A DNA stretch of 64,000 nucleotides from Trileptium ribeirensis (Eukaryota; Nematoda; Enoplea; Enoplida; Thoracostomopsidae). The DNA lies in the NCBI GenBank assembly GCA_030248225.1, contig JASANE010018429.1:1-64000 (forward strand), written 5' to 3'. Positions within the stretch are counted from its first letter, which is position 1; the number at the start of each line of letters is the position of its first letter. Made by a program: the position numbers and the translations under genes. Shown in pieces: positions 28,101 to 43,100 of this stretch. Under the pieces are notes generated by a model. The model was given only the letters and a program-made list of their open reading frames with translations, had not been told where the DNA came from and did no database searches.

Positions 28101-31100
28101 CTATAATATAATTAACTAATTTCTTCACAAATTTAAGTGCTCAGAAATGATAAAAAATTGCATACGAGGGTTTCGATGTCACTTATTACGAATATGTCAT
28201 CTCTGAAGCTCTAAACCTTGGGTGTATGTGCTAATTAGTTAATTAATTAATTAGCTAATTAGTTAATTTTATGTACATTTTGAAATCACCCCGTTTTGCT
28301 CCCCTGATTTTTTGTAATTTATCACGTTTATTACATAGTTTCGAATGACAGGCTCGGTTTAAATCATGGAAGTGCAGATCCTTCATTTGCGCATGCGATG
28401 AAAAAGTGTTATGATAATCATACTAATTTCCTACCAGCCTATGTCTTGTAAATAGATTTCTCTTCATAATGAGCAGTTGTAACCACTTTAGTAGAGCACG
28501 CAGCGACAAGTTTAATAGAAGACTAATAGTTATTTGCAGTTGACATGGTTATTACTTACTGACACATATCGTTCTTATCTCAAATGTAGTACTACGTGAT
28601 TTTTATAGTGCTTTGCTTTGTTATGGAATTTTTCATTTTCTTAGTAAATCAGCGAGCGGAGCGAAGCGAAGCGTTTTGTTTTCGTTAGATGTGGTAAAGT
28701 CGGCCCTTTCTGTCCGTCTCAATAACTACTGAGATGACCTAATTTTTTTCGTTGAAACGACTAGTATCCTTGAGATGCAAAAGATATAGTTTTTGTTAAA
28801 TTTGTTTTAGGTAAATTAGTAATTAATTGATTATTTGTTAAGCGACATAGCCTATTTCTGGCATTTTCAAACAAAAACTGCTCATTTTCAGTGAATAATT
28901 ATTGTAAAGCTATTAATTTTGTGCATATACTACATCTCGCCGTGCAGATTACGAATATGGTGTTCATCAAAGTTTATTCGAAAATGGAAAAAACTTTGAT
29001 TGTAATTAGTTACTTAGCTATATTGCTCATTAATCATTAATTAGCAAATTTTTTGAAAATATTCAAAGTGCTCAAAAGTAAAAAAATTGAACACGTTTTC
29101 TGTGACGCTAATCACGAATATGACATTTCTGAAGCTCTAAAGTTTGGCCATATATTATGCTAATTAGTTTATTAATTAAATAGCTAATTAGTTAATTTTA
29201 TACAAATTTTAAAATCACCCCGAAAATGCTGAATTTTTTGCGCTCGGGGTTTTGATGTTCTTGATCACGAATATGTCACTTTTAAATCTGAAAATTTATA
29301 TATTGTATGCTAATTATATATGATGGTCTATCGTGTATAATACTTTTTGTATGATGGATTTGACATCAATTGTCTAAAACGTGATGCTTATTATAAATTG
29401 ATTAAATATTTATTTGAAATTCATGTATACATAAATATGATATAAAATACTTTAGCTGTTGCTCCGCTCACTTTTTGCAATTCATTACCTTTACTAGTCT
29501 AGTTGGTTGCGTGCAACTTGGAATATACACCGAAACGTAGTCGCGATATCAGGAACATCCATTAATTACTGAATTTATGACGGAATCAAAGCTGCATCTT
29601 TGCCTTACAACTCGCTGTGCGTTTTTTATCTTGTTTAAGTGTACCCTTTGATTACTCGGAGGCGTTTCGATCAGATGGCCGTTTTGGAAGGCCAAAATAT
29701 ATTGGTCACTATCAGCGGCAAGAAGCGTCGTATTAGGGTCTACTATTTGACTTGGTTGAAACAAAAGATATTTCGATCTGACGGTGTAAGTCCATGTTTT
29801 GTCGACAGATTATCATTGCTAATATTTTAGTTTGACGGTGACGTTCTGGTATTTTGGACCATGTCGACATTTTGTACTGCAGCAGTCATGACGTTATTTA
29901 TTTTCATCGAGATTTTATGGATGTTATTAATAATTATTTTCATAAGCTGTTTGTCTAACAGCCTATCTAAAAGGTAACACTGTTTTTAGTTTAAAAGTTA
30001 TCTCACGTCAGTTTGAAATATTATTGCTTTCCTTGAATCCACAGTTTCATCTTAGTCACTGCGTTCTAGATTGTTGTATTTACACTATTTCGCAGAAATT
30101 TATTCGGAATAAAGAGCTTCGAAATTTCCTACCAAACAATTTAGTTCCGTGGCTTATTGTTTTGAATATCGAACTAAATATAGGCATGTCTGTACGTGAC
30201 TATGGATGACAATCACTGTTTGTCGTAAGCCATAATCTTGAGTGCATCCCATCACACTATTGACACAATAAGTTTATGGGCAGTGGCATTTTTCTTAGAT
30301 ATGCCATAATCATTAAGTTGGTAGTGCTGGGTTGGATGTGCCGCAGCCATTAAGGTATATTATCATGACGTCGTGCACGGTGCTATAAGGATTAACTCCA
30401 GGGTATACCCTTTGAAGACTAATCGGAGTCAAAAGCCCAACAAAGTAGCACTGACATGCACAAGGCACAAGTGCTTAACAACAAACGCAGCAACCTTCGT
30501 TTATAAACAAACGGTGCAGCGTTCATAAATGAACGCGACAACCATTCGATCACAAACACCACAACGTTTGTTTGTATTAAAGGTTAGAATTTCGGGTCGC
30601 AGCCCGGTCCGGCGGGCCGGCACCTGATTACTAATGGGTTGGACATTGCCTAAATGTTGCAGATCCGGCCGGGCCGACAACAACTTTAAAACGGGGCCGG
30701 TCGGACCGAAAAATTTCAGACCATTTCAGTCAAAGACCGAATGAATACTACACGGTTCTATAATCTTGGGTTAGTTTACCTTGTCGGGCTGATTTCATAT
30801 ATGCGTCTTTATCTGTGTATCGCCTGTATGCTTTATTGACGTCACTTTAAACGGGCCGGGCTGGGCGGAAATTTAGCCACTCTGGGCCGGGTGCCCGAAA
30901 AATCTCGGTTCGTTCTCACGTCTAGTTCACATTTACTAGGATCTTGGCAACATGCTAAGTGTATGAATTCGGAGAAATGAGAAATTGTCACGTTAAAATA
31001 CAGTGGAACAACTCATTAAAAATATATATTCCTGTTACGAACCGGAGATGTAATTCACCAAAAAATATGTATTAATATGCTGTTCAATAAGGCATAGATG

Positions 31101-34100
31101 CAGCAAAACTGATAGTCAGATATCTAATACGCACCCTAGGAAGGTTAACTCTACCTCAGAACTGCTTACGAATCGTGAACAACATATCTATGTATATATA
31201 TATTATCAATCATAACAAAAGCACAGTCGAAAACATAGAATTTGCTACAGACCGCATGACATTCGTCCCTTTCGCAACGCGCGCCTTGTATCACCCATTG
31301 ATATAATTACCTCTACACGAACAGATACGTCTAAAAACAGTGACGATTTGAAAACAGCACCCACGAAAACCCATATGAACTTATTTTGAGCCACAAATCT
31401 ATTAATATACCGTTAGAAGTGGTAATGTCACGGATGGCTATATATGGCGTCGGGCCCAAATTTGGCCTTAAATACTAATTGACCCAAGGGTTCTACATCA
31501 AATCTGTTAACACCTTTCAGGTAGCTCCGCACACCAAATTTCGTTCGCATCGCTTGAGTGGTTACATAGCTACACCTCGACAAAGTTTGACCAAAATTTT
31601 GGAAATTTGCCCATTTGCTAAAGTCCTCCATGCCCCATATGGACCCGACCAAAACAATTCATATACCCATAAATAAAGCTTCCTAGGACACATATTTCGA
31701 TATCAAAATGATTCAAATCGGCTCAAGGGTTGCCGTGTTATGAGCAAAAACGACCCAAAAATGGCCCATTTTAACCATGTACACCTGGGTACACCCCTTT
31801 GAACCCCTGTGGTGGGAAGTGGGTGGGTTAAATCGGAATAAAACCTCCAGAATGCACATTTAGAGTATTGTAGCTTTCATATGAGCCCTCGCACGGCCTT
31901 ATTGGTTTACGCTGAGATAACGAAGTCCTGTTTACAGAGAAAAAATAAACGGACGACCTTCTTTTTCACCACAGTGCGGTCTAGTGAGAATTCATTGATT
32001 CCGAAGCTAGCGCTTCTCCATCTCCGAATTCAACTATCGCTCGAAGTTCAGATTCGTGTTGTGCACGTATTTCTGCGCATAACCGTAGGGTTGTAGCCGG
32101 AACCATTAAATATTACTGAGCTTAAGGATAGCGGCATAACGAGTCAGCACATGAGTTTAGTTGGCTTATGCTGCACCGTGTTATATACTGTAAATAATTT
32201 TTAAGCCAGGAACACTGCTGATCACTCTGTGTTTGTTTTAAAGTCGTTCGAAAATTCGCTTGCATCTGATCGATATGTTCGGCATTTCCATGCTGTCATT
32301 GTAAATGTTGCATTGCCGAAATAATGAAGAAAATATGCGAATTTTCATTGCTGCTAAAAACAAAATGCGCGGCAGATGTTTTATTATGCGTATAACACGT
32401 CATAATATAAGTAGTAATTTAGTACTAGCAATAAAGCGTAAACAAATTTAAGCTAATAAATTATTTTTTCGCCATCATGTACATTTATCGTAAAGTCGTT
32501 TTCGTTGCTTCAAAAATTCACGTTATGTATTTTTATTGTTATGCAGGTCGAAAAACGCAACGGTTTCGTGAACGTTAGCGATTTGCAGGGTGCCATACAT
32601 TTCAAAATCGTTCGATACGAACGGATTAAATTTCTTGTCATTGGTCTCGAAACTAGCATCGAAATATACGCCTGGGCACCGAAGCCTTACCACAAATTCA
32701 TGGCATTTAAAGTAAGTGTTTAGGAGCTATGTTTATTCCAAAAAATACTGTTTAGATTGAACCCAATTGTATTGAGCTATGCCTGGGGCTATTTCACGAC
32801 TTCGCCGAATTCGATGCCTTTATTGGTAAAACCAACAAATCGGTAATTGTAAGAACAAAACAAGTACTTCGTCGGCATTTGTTACCTCAAGTTTATAGCA
32901 TGTTATACAGTTATTATGCATTTCAAGAGTTGAATCTGCTATTAGGTGTTGCTCCACTGGACGTTCCGCTGTTTGTGAAAGCCACACTGTTTTGTGACTT
33001 TGCACAGTCGAATGCACATTATTGAGCATCACAATTTGGTGTAATGTTATGTGTGCACGACGCTACACAACAACATGTGCTAAATTATTGCTTCATTTTT
33101 TGCCTTAACAAAGGTGAACACCCAAAAGGTTGGCTTAACCTGTTACAGTAAGAATACGAATACGAATAGTTTCAGACAGTCGCACTGCACTCAAAGCACT
33201 TATTGCTGAGCAGATTTGATCCAAGGTGGTCATAAAGTGTATATATCTGCCTGGAAAAGTTATCTAGGCAGAATGAGGTACTGCTAGCATAGATTCCTTG
33301 ACATAGTAACATTGAAGGTAACGAAAGAGCTGACGAATAATTAGCACGTAGAGGCTCTGCTAGACGTCCAACAGGGCCAGGAAATAAGTAATCATGATGA
33401 TAAAGTCATGGTTACATAGGAAGTTTACTACAAGATAGAGACAAGAGATCGCTTGTAAGCAAACGAAGAGTATGGTTAATGTTCCAGATGGCAGACATGG
33501 TAGATTACTCATTGGTCTAACGAAGAATACTCTCAGGCAGTGTATTCAAGAAATTACTGGGCATAGTTGGTTGAATTACCACTTACATAAGGTAAAAATG
33601 ATTGATAAGAAACAGTGTGATTACTGTGGCGTTAATGAAACATCTGAGCATCTTCTGCATAGCTGCTCTCGCTACGCAGAGACTAGGAAGAGAAAACTTG
33701 GCAATAGAGTACTTAAGAAAAGTAGCCTAAAAGACTGCAATATTAAGAAACCATGTAAGTTTATTTTAAGCACAGGTAGGCTCAGATAATCTTTATAGAA
33801 GTCTTTCTACATATTTCAGTTAACACAATCACAGGTAGTTTCATAATTGTTTAACGGGCTAATGCAATGGACATATCTTATCCTTGTCCTCGCATGTTTA
33901 TGATAGCCCAGTAATTTGCTATGTATGTAAGCCGTAGCAGGCACAGATCCAACATATTCATCTTGCCCCTCCACATATCCAAAATTTTGCTTGGAGCTTT
34001 TGAACTGGGGCCGCAAATCAAACCTGGCGGGACAAATTACTTGGGAAATTCAAGTCAGCGTATCGAAAACCCGTGCCCTATTCCCTCCCCCAGGTTAACG

Positions 34101-37100
34101 GCTATCGCGTTTTTATACGTGTTTTATCACATGTTTGTTATTTAACTACCAAAATGTCTATTTCTGCATGTCACACTTTATTTTAACTAGGATTTTGTCG
34201 CGAATAGAGCAAATATATTAAGTAGTATTCAGTTTTTTTTACAACGGTTTTTTGTTATGACAAACTTTTGGCGCCACATTAAAATACCTGGAGGTTCCGC
34301 CATAATCCTGGGGGAGCCTCTTAAGTACAGAAGCCAGTTCATTCAGAGCGTAGGGTAACCTAATTGAGATTGTGTTTTGCAGGGATGAAATGTTTTAAAT
34401 TCCATCTCTGTGTGTTTGATCGACCATAACTCGAGAACGACTTAACCATTTTCATGATCTTGGGCTCATTCGAACCGACATAGTCGATTTACCGAGTACA
34501 TCCCCGAGCGTTTTTTATTTGAGGTCTGGTTCCGGGACAAGAGGTCGTCAAATTGAGGGTTTTTACCCCATTTTAGTACCTTTCATGGAAGCAAAGTTAT
34601 TTTTATCTTAACTTTCGAATTTCTCTCTCTGGTTGGTTTTATTTCATGGGTAGAATGATAAATACCGACGCCTCTTTTTTTGTTTTTCGATTAAGGGTCC
34701 GGTTCTGGAGTTATGGCGTTTGAGGTTCGGTAGTATGGCGCACCCATGATTCCTCGACCCTAAATTCCAAAATTTGTTCTCACGTCCTGGGCGGCTGAAA
34801 AGTTTCACTAGGGGGTTTTCGGGCATTGGAAACTCATTGCCGGTTTTGGTTTTGCTCTGTGACGCATGGTTCCATGGTACGGGGGTATGGCGCCCTCATG
34901 GTCAGAGCTTAAAATGAGGGTTTTTTACCCCATTTTAGTATCCTTCACGGTAGCAAGGTTATTTTAATCTTAACGTACTAATTTCTTGCCTGGCTGGTTT
35001 TATGTCATAGTAAAATGATAAATGTTGAAGTCTCTTTTTTGTTTTCGATTAAGGCGTAGTTTCTTGAGTTATGGGGTTTGAGGTATGGCACCCTCGTGGT
35101 TCCTTGACCCAAAATTCGAAAATTTGTTCTGACGTTGTGGGCGGCTGAAAAGTGGCACTTGGGGTTTTCGGACATGTGAAACTCATTGCTGGTGTTGGTT
35201 TTACTCTACGACTCATAGTTTTGCTCGGCGACGCGTGGCGCCCTCATGTTTCCACCACCCAAAATTCCTAATGTTATTGCGACGCCTGGGAGGCTGATAG
35301 CTTACACTTGGGGGTTTTGGGGCTTGGGAAACTTATTGCCGGTGTTAGTTTTGTATACTTCACTACACTCTGCAATCTCCATAGCGTTTCTAGTGTTAAT
35401 TCGTGCTTCATCTTAGCGAAGGGCGCAAATTCTTTCATGTTTCTTAGTAAATGAGACTTGAAATTTTGTGTGTAATAATTACGTCGAAAAAATATTTCAC
35501 CTATTTTACATCCCGCTCAAACTTGGGAATTAGTTGATACAATGGATGTCAATATATCAATGGTTTAGGAACTATATTGCGGTCACACCGCTTTAAACTC
35601 AGATGCTAAGTGCAACATCACGAACCAAACAGTCGCATAAAGCGAAATTGCTTCTAGCTAATTTATTATTATTTATTAAGAATGATTTTCGCAGTCACTA
35701 TTACTGAAAAATACCTTACCGGCGAAACACGACATTACAAAACATTAGTTTTACTTCCAAACAAAGTTATCAATGACCTGCTTACAAACTTATTTTGTGA
35801 TATCACCATGGCAGAACTTTAAGCGCTTCGCTTTCTTCCACGTGATGTTAGATCGTTATACATTGAAAATCCTTCTAGTTTAGCACATAAATTTGCTAAG
35901 ATTGGGCATAAATTAGTGATGTCATTGATCAAAATGTCGTAACGACCTTCTTTCTAATTTCTTTAATGTGCGTAAACCCTAGCGGTAGCTCGATTAATGA
36001 GGTTTTCTTCAAATTGGACGTGATTTTTATTTTAATTCAAATATTGTTTCTATTTATGCATCTTACCTAGCATTGTTAATACCCGGTTGTATTGAAAATT
36101 TTGATGTGTATCAGTCGAACATTCCCATCTACTAAAATATGTTTGGCTTATGAATCTGGACGATCCGGAACTGCGAGCAGATTCTGTAAAACTATTTTGA
36201 ACCCTTTGAAATGTTGTAATGCGGGGTAGGACTCATAGTGTTTTTAATGACGTTTCACATTAATTGTAGTTTCGAATAGTTGTGACGCCGTTGAGTTTCG
36301 CCATTAATAAAACTAAAATTAAACTTATATTAATGTTTATAATAATCAACCACGTGTAGTTGCGCAGTCATTTTGATTGCAAGTACATACGTAATGTGTG
36401 ACACTAGCAGTTGAAAATGTATTTTTGTTTTAGTCTTTCGGGAAGCTTATACATCAGCCTTTGGTAGTTGATCTTACGGTGGAAGAGAATGCCCGTCTCA
36501 AAGTCTTGTATGGCTCGAAGGACGGCTTCCACGCTATCGACCTCGATTCTGCTTCCATTTACAACATTTACTCTGCGCAAACGGTAATTGTCTCTTGAAT
36601 TGTTATAATGCGCCAACTGTCTAGCCTGTCCAAGCTACCGTCAAAATAAATGCATAAAACGAACGTGAAACGCGAACGAATGTACACGCAAACGAACGTT
36701 AGAACGTTCATGTACAAACGAACGTAAACGTTAATAAATTACTTTATATTTTAGAACGGTTTTTACGTTCGTTTATGAACGAACGTAAACGCAATCCAAC
36801 GTTATAACGTTCGTTTATAAACTAGCGTTGTTCCGTTCGTTTTTTGTGCACTTATTTCTGCCCGTGACTTTACCAATATTATATCTTGGGATATGACCTA
36901 AGGGTGATTCTCTCGAGCGTATCTGAGCATTCTGTAGTTGAATAAATTTTGTAGAAACACAAATAATGTATCGGTCTGCTAAATAGGTGTAACCAGATGA
37001 TCTAGTGCAATGTTGCTTACAGTAAAGTGCGAGTGCGCTTATGCGTCAGTCCACATTAGATGCGTTCACTTCAGTTGTTCGTTGTCAAGTTAGCTCCGGA

Positions 37101-40100
37101 TCGTAAACGCGATCAGTGTGGGCAAACAAAGATTTTTCCCTAATGTGCGGGAACAAATATTTGTTTTATTGCACCGAATATAGGTACTATTCGCGGTCGC
37201 TGTTCTTCGTTTTATCATCGCATTTTTCTGACCGCATAATATAGTAAAATATAGCGGTTTTTCGTATACTACTATACACATAGACCGCGAATATAGCAGT
37301 GTGATTCAGCATGTGGTTTGATGAACTCGGACAACTGTGCCAAATCGAGAAATTTGCTCGTACGTAATCTGTGTTCGTACATCGCAGAGCCCTTGTTCGC
37401 GGTCAATATCGATAGCAGAAATGTGAACGCGAAAGATGTATTTTATGATTTTTACAAAAGTACAACCATGGTGTGCGCAGCTAAAGTGAACTCTCGCATT
37501 ATGCATCCGCTCGGGGTGAAACACGAAATTTAGTGTAAACGCATTATTACTATATTCATCGTGGGTAGTTAAACCGGGACATTTTCGTTGTAATAGCATT
37601 TCATGACATTTTCGTGGTAATAGCGTATTACAGTCAGTCCATTGTCTCCGTAAGGAAGATTAGGTGATTTAACCAGATATTTAAAACAGTACATTTTTCG
37701 CTGTAAAGAAAAAATTGTAGTCGTACCTGAAACTGACTGGAGTATAAACAGAGGAAAGCGAAAATTTACCTCTAGAGACAACTTGAACTACAGAAAGCTA
37801 GAGAAATCGAACTTCCTGGGCATTCTTCTCTATTTAAAGAAGCCGGACGGTTGTAACGGTAATAACTTTAGTCACCATCCTTTGTGATGTTTCAAAAAAT
37901 GATGCAATTGATTTATTTATTAGTGCTGGTAATGTAGAGCTTTTAAGAGCATTTAAAGTTGGGGAGAGTTGGATTCTCCTGAGTGGCCGTAGCCCCGAAA
38001 AACCCTAAAACGGTTAAAAAGATCCCGAAAAGCCCCGACTGTCATAACAAAACCCCGAAAAAATTTATAATTTTTAAATTTTTTATTGCGTCGTGCACCA
38101 TGTCTTCGACTTTCATTGCCTAATCAGAAATATAAGTATTACTGTTACAATTGATTTTTCGCATGTAATAACGCGAAAATTGCATGTTTTTGGCAGCAAA
38201 ATCTCATTTCACCTCTACTTACCAAGCTTTGTGGTCTTTGCAAGGGAAACTACTGTTTGCAAAGTGGTGGGAAATGGGTTACACGTGTCCTTGGGAACCA
38301 TTGGCTGCAAACCATTGCAGCCAGTGTACCAAAGAAATTAAAATTGCGAACAGTGGCACGGCCCGGCCACAACCCGGCGTGGAATTGGGCCTGACGACCC
38401 TTGTCTCCGCAGTCAAAACTGCTCAGGTCTATCTAGTTCTGCCGAATGGACTCATTTCGTTTTTTCCGTTGGAATATTTTGTAAAATTTGTGTTTCGAAC
38501 CATCAATCTACTAGACCAGGTGTTACATGTTATTTTCCTGTGTTTATTTGGTCACAATAATTATTTAATTGCAATGGTGCTAATAAGTTATAATAGGTGT
38601 TCTTTGATATTTGTTACCTCTGTTTACGCTGAACACAGAACTCACCATTTTTTTGAAAGAACCCTGAAAATTGAATCGTGGTCTCAGCGGCCACCCTGTC
38701 TTTCTCTCTGGTACCAAAATCAAAATTTAACAAATTTTGTCAAAATTTGCTTCAAAATAGGTTTTTTCTCCATCAAAAGCGTTTTGCAGAGTTTCTGACA
38801 GTGTTTTAACCGTTTTTCGCTCAGTAAAATGCACGCTGGCAAAATCGGACGCCACTGGCTCAGAACCAGGGGGTGGATCATGTCCCCTGACAAACTTATC
38901 AGCGAATGAAGAGCCCAGGACATTAGTGTCATATTAAAGCTAACTCATCAGAGAGACGACTTAGAGGTTTTCTTTAACTGTTGCATGTGAATTATATTTA
39001 AATAATTGCTGCAACTAAACACTGTAAAGCGTAGAGCTAGCTTGGAGTTTATCCTACTCTTATTAGTGTTTTGTCGTTATCTGGCTCTACAAACATCTTT
39101 AGAAGTCCTTCATGTCAGGGGAATAATGGCTAGTTTACGTTCGTCTAGCTTTTGAACCCTTACTGTCAAAGTTATGCTCACCGCGGCAAGAAAGTTTTGT
39201 TTATCGTTACATGAAAGGTGTTAGATTAGATCATGAACTGATTACGCTTCTTTTTAGATAATCAACGGGTATCAATGCTAGGGCAGTAAATATTAACATA
39301 ACTCATTGCTAGTGTTCGTTATGTTGTCGTTTGAAATTTTGCAAAACTTTACAATATTTTAGGTTGAATATCTTGGCCTCTCCACACACCCCAAATTTAA
39401 CCTGTTGGTATTGAGCTTCGCCCCCAATTTCAACCATGGAACTTGAAATGGGGAAAGCCGTGCCCCGGTTACCTGTGGATGTGTTTATAACTGCATTTTT
39501 CTATTGTTTTTTCCTACGTTTACAACAGGTACATCGTTGTATTTGCTGCATATTTATTATTTACTTACTGGGAATACGTATTTCTGCAGGCCATATTTCA
39601 TTTTACTTAGGATTTTGTCATGAATAGTTGAAATATAAAAGTATTAGGTTTTGTTACAACCGTTTTTGTTAAAAGGGTGGAATAGTTACTTCTGACTAGA
39701 CTACGGCTGGAATAGCTTTTGATTATATGCGTTCTTTTCTCTACATTTAATAAGATTTTATCAATTTCATGTTTCAGGCAAGTGGCTATATCACACCTCA
39801 CTGCATTGTCATATTGCCTAACTCGTTGGGAATGCAGCTACTGCTCTTTTACGACAGTAAGTTATGGCAGTAACGTTTCAGTAACAAAATTATTATTAAA
39901 TCAATAAATAAATTGTTATTAGAACGGAAATTTCATATACCGTTTCCGGTCTGTATACGATTATAAAACTGCTTATGTGATTTTTGTACACGTTATAACC
40001 GACAACTGAATATCACACTGCTTGTCAGAATTTGCCTTTCATTATGATATTTTAAGCAACCGGCGCTGAAACAACGACTGAGCTGTGATCATTTCTGGAT

Positions 40101-43100
40101 GGTACTGTAATTTTAGCATTATTCTATACATTTGTATCAGATCGACGTGACGCTGCTGCATTACGCACTTCCATAATGTAATGCCCATACGACCCCGGCT
40201 ATCGTTACCTCGAGGGCAGACCTAATGGGTTCAAATTTCTCGCTTCGGGTCACTCCCAAGAGACAACGGAGCTTAGCAAACCGCAGAAGTGCTTCACAGG
40301 ATGTGTTCTGATCCTGCCGGACGGGTTGCGCACGTAGCGTAAGCGGTACTACCTTTGAGGTCCCTAGGGAGGTTGGCTCCATCACCTGCTCTCAGGTCAA
40401 AGAGGCCAGTCCACTATTCCCTATCATCGTTCAACTGGAAGTGTGTTGAAGTTTTCGTATTGACTAATATGCTGCTTTCCTGAACGCTCTATAATTCGTT
40501 TAGAAAGTGACCCCAACTAGGGTCCGACAAATCCCTATACGTTTAACGTTGGATTCGCGTGTGATTTCTTATTTCGAGCGTTGAGGGAAAATTTTGCACT
40601 TTGAATGAAGTCTCTTTCCTTATAAATTTCCTAAGTCGCACCAGTCGTACTTACTCACTAGTGACACAAATATTGAAATCGGCGAGTCACGCTAAGGTTT
40701 GCTTCTTCGATGCGTGTGTTAAACCTGAACATGGGTCGTCAATAGGGGTGACGGATTTCAAATCCATTTTGTTACCTATCACTGTTAGGGTCAATAAAAC
40801 GCTGGGACACATTGGGTTTGATTTAGTGTTTATTGATACGACAAAATCATATAAGGACATGAGTGCATTGTACGGGATAATGCAATAGATACGATGCCAA
40901 TAGTACGGTACGCTAACAAGAAGAGGGACGGGGTGATAAGTGGGATCATATGCGGAATCATGGCCTTTCTTATAGAACTCTCACAACTGGTACAAATAGC
41001 GGCACGAACTAGTAGGCCTTCCTAATGATAGCTGCGCTTACCTTACTCACAAAATGGGACGGTAAAAATAGACATCTAACACTAGGCGATAATCGGTTAG
41101 TTATCGAGAGGCGCCATTCGACTAACTACTCGCTTGGTATTACGATTACTATTAGGGGCACTCCGACGAAATAATAGGTTCAGGTAAGCGAAAGGCGGTA
41201 AAATAAAAGGTGCAAACAGGACATGTAGGACAAAGCGTACACAGGGGAATTGAGGGTTTTGATCTTGCTCATCTTAATCACGACTATGATACATGATACG
41301 TGGATATTTGTAAATGAGATAAATGAGCGATTGAAATAACATATAGCAAATTATTACAACAGAGCACAATGGTACATATCGATGCAAAATAAAATTTATG
41401 AGGTGACCATCGGTAGGACTCCTACTTTCCTATGGTGCGACAGCGGTATGCTATTACTTTTCCTACTCGCATACATACATGTGAATGATAACCATGGATA
41501 TAGGACAAAATTTTCGGCAACTTACAAAGATACGACGGGTTATATCCGACTCCAATTTCCTTATGAAACTATCCTTCAAGCAAGGTAATGAAGGTGGGAA
41601 AGTCGAGCCTAAATCGATGCTCGTTTGCAACCTGAACAACTACAAAAACGGACTATTGTGTCCTTAAACATGAGCCAAAAATTAAAATCAAATTAGGCTG
41701 GGTAAACTATCTCCTGGGCGGTTCATGGGTCATAGTAAATTGAGGTTGTGACCGAAGTTTCTAACTTTTCAAGATTTTCCTCAATGTGAAATTTACAGCG
41801 AAAATAATACGTGTTGTGTACATTAACTATACTTTATCAACGCTAGGCATTTTGATATTTTGGTTTGACTGCATTTTACACATTTTTAGAAGACGCTGGA
41901 TCGAGCCAGATCCAGGGAAAAGTGCTAAATCAGTAGTTTAAGTGTTAATCGGGGTCCACTCAGGGCCTCCGTTCACGCCTGGTTCAGCGAAAGAATGCTC
42001 TACATTCTCGCCAAAACGTGCGGCTATACCACAAGTGGTAAAGAAAATAATCTCTAAAATCTGAACTCGTGAGAGCAAATTAGGGTATTTCGCGTTCCAA
42101 CACAAAAAGATTAGTTTATGCTAGATTCAGACAATTCGTACACTTGGTTAGCCTATTGAAGAGCTCCAAATGGACTCTTGCTAATCTTACGAAAGGGTTG
42201 AAGACGTTGCCTTAGCCTTCAACGTCCACTATTAGAATGAGTGTGTATAATAAGTCGATGTTCGGTGGTAACTGCTCTAAAACTGGATGCAAATCTAATA
42301 GCTAGCAATCGCATTGTATGCTAATTATATTGTGCGATTGGGACGAAAGTCCGAGCTAATTTGTCAGTTTGCTTGTACGGGTCGACCAACGTTTAGTAAA
42401 GTCATGGCTTCGTCATATGTCAGGTTTCCTACGTTTGAGAATTAGACGTTTGCTCAATCCTTGTTCGATGACAAAAGCGCTACGCTTAAGCGTGCAAATA
42501 GGACACTGCCGAAGTTGGGGCTATTCCTAAATGCTATAAGTTCAGACGAGCTGACAGGCTTAGCCCGCTTGGTTAATTTCCATAACTAATCGGATGTCTT
42601 AACTCTAGATCCTTGACGCGGAAATTGTTCTCAAAAGATCGGATCACTCAGTGTTGCTACTACGTAACGGTACGGGTGAAGGGTGTGGGACAGATTCGGG
42701 TACGCCTCTGATTTACGGTACAACTAACAAAGTTTACGGATCCGAATAATTGATGCCAATTAGGTGGCTATACATTATCATTGTGCAAACTTCATGCCAA
42801 CTTCAGGGTATAAGGGCAGGGATTAAAATTGTATTCAGATGCCTACAAATTTGTCTGAATTAAGCTATAATTAGCGAACCTCGTAAGTCATCGATGCTAT
42901 CCTAAAAGTACTAAAGCCTATGCTATTTCGACTTAAAAACGTATCTCGAAAAGAGCTTTATTTGGTACTAACATTTAATTAGTGTTCCTAGCAGGTTCCT
43001 ACTTGACGAAACGAATCGGTAACTAGTTGATCCGGTTGTCGATACAACCGTAACAAATTTATTAACTGAATTTCGCTCGGTTTGCATCCTTAGATTACTC

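Noticed and set aside
32752..32830. Possible exon between exons 11 and 12 (acceptor CTGTTTAG, donor GTAAAA)
   Set aside because: Its phase out would break the frame into exon 12, and the family has no residues at this point.
38430..38500. VYLVLPNG as a CNH exon (the LPN motif)
   Set aside because: The true LPN exon is at 39778-39856 with correct phases and full similarity.
40160..40430. tRNA or rRNA gene in a GC-richer patch
   Set aside because: One B-box-like word (GGTTCAAAT) but no cloverleaf and no rRNA signature.
42338..42356. Hammerhead ribozyme suggested by GGACGAAAGTCC
   Set aside because: The required CTGANGA core is not upstream; it is simply a stem with a GAAA loop.
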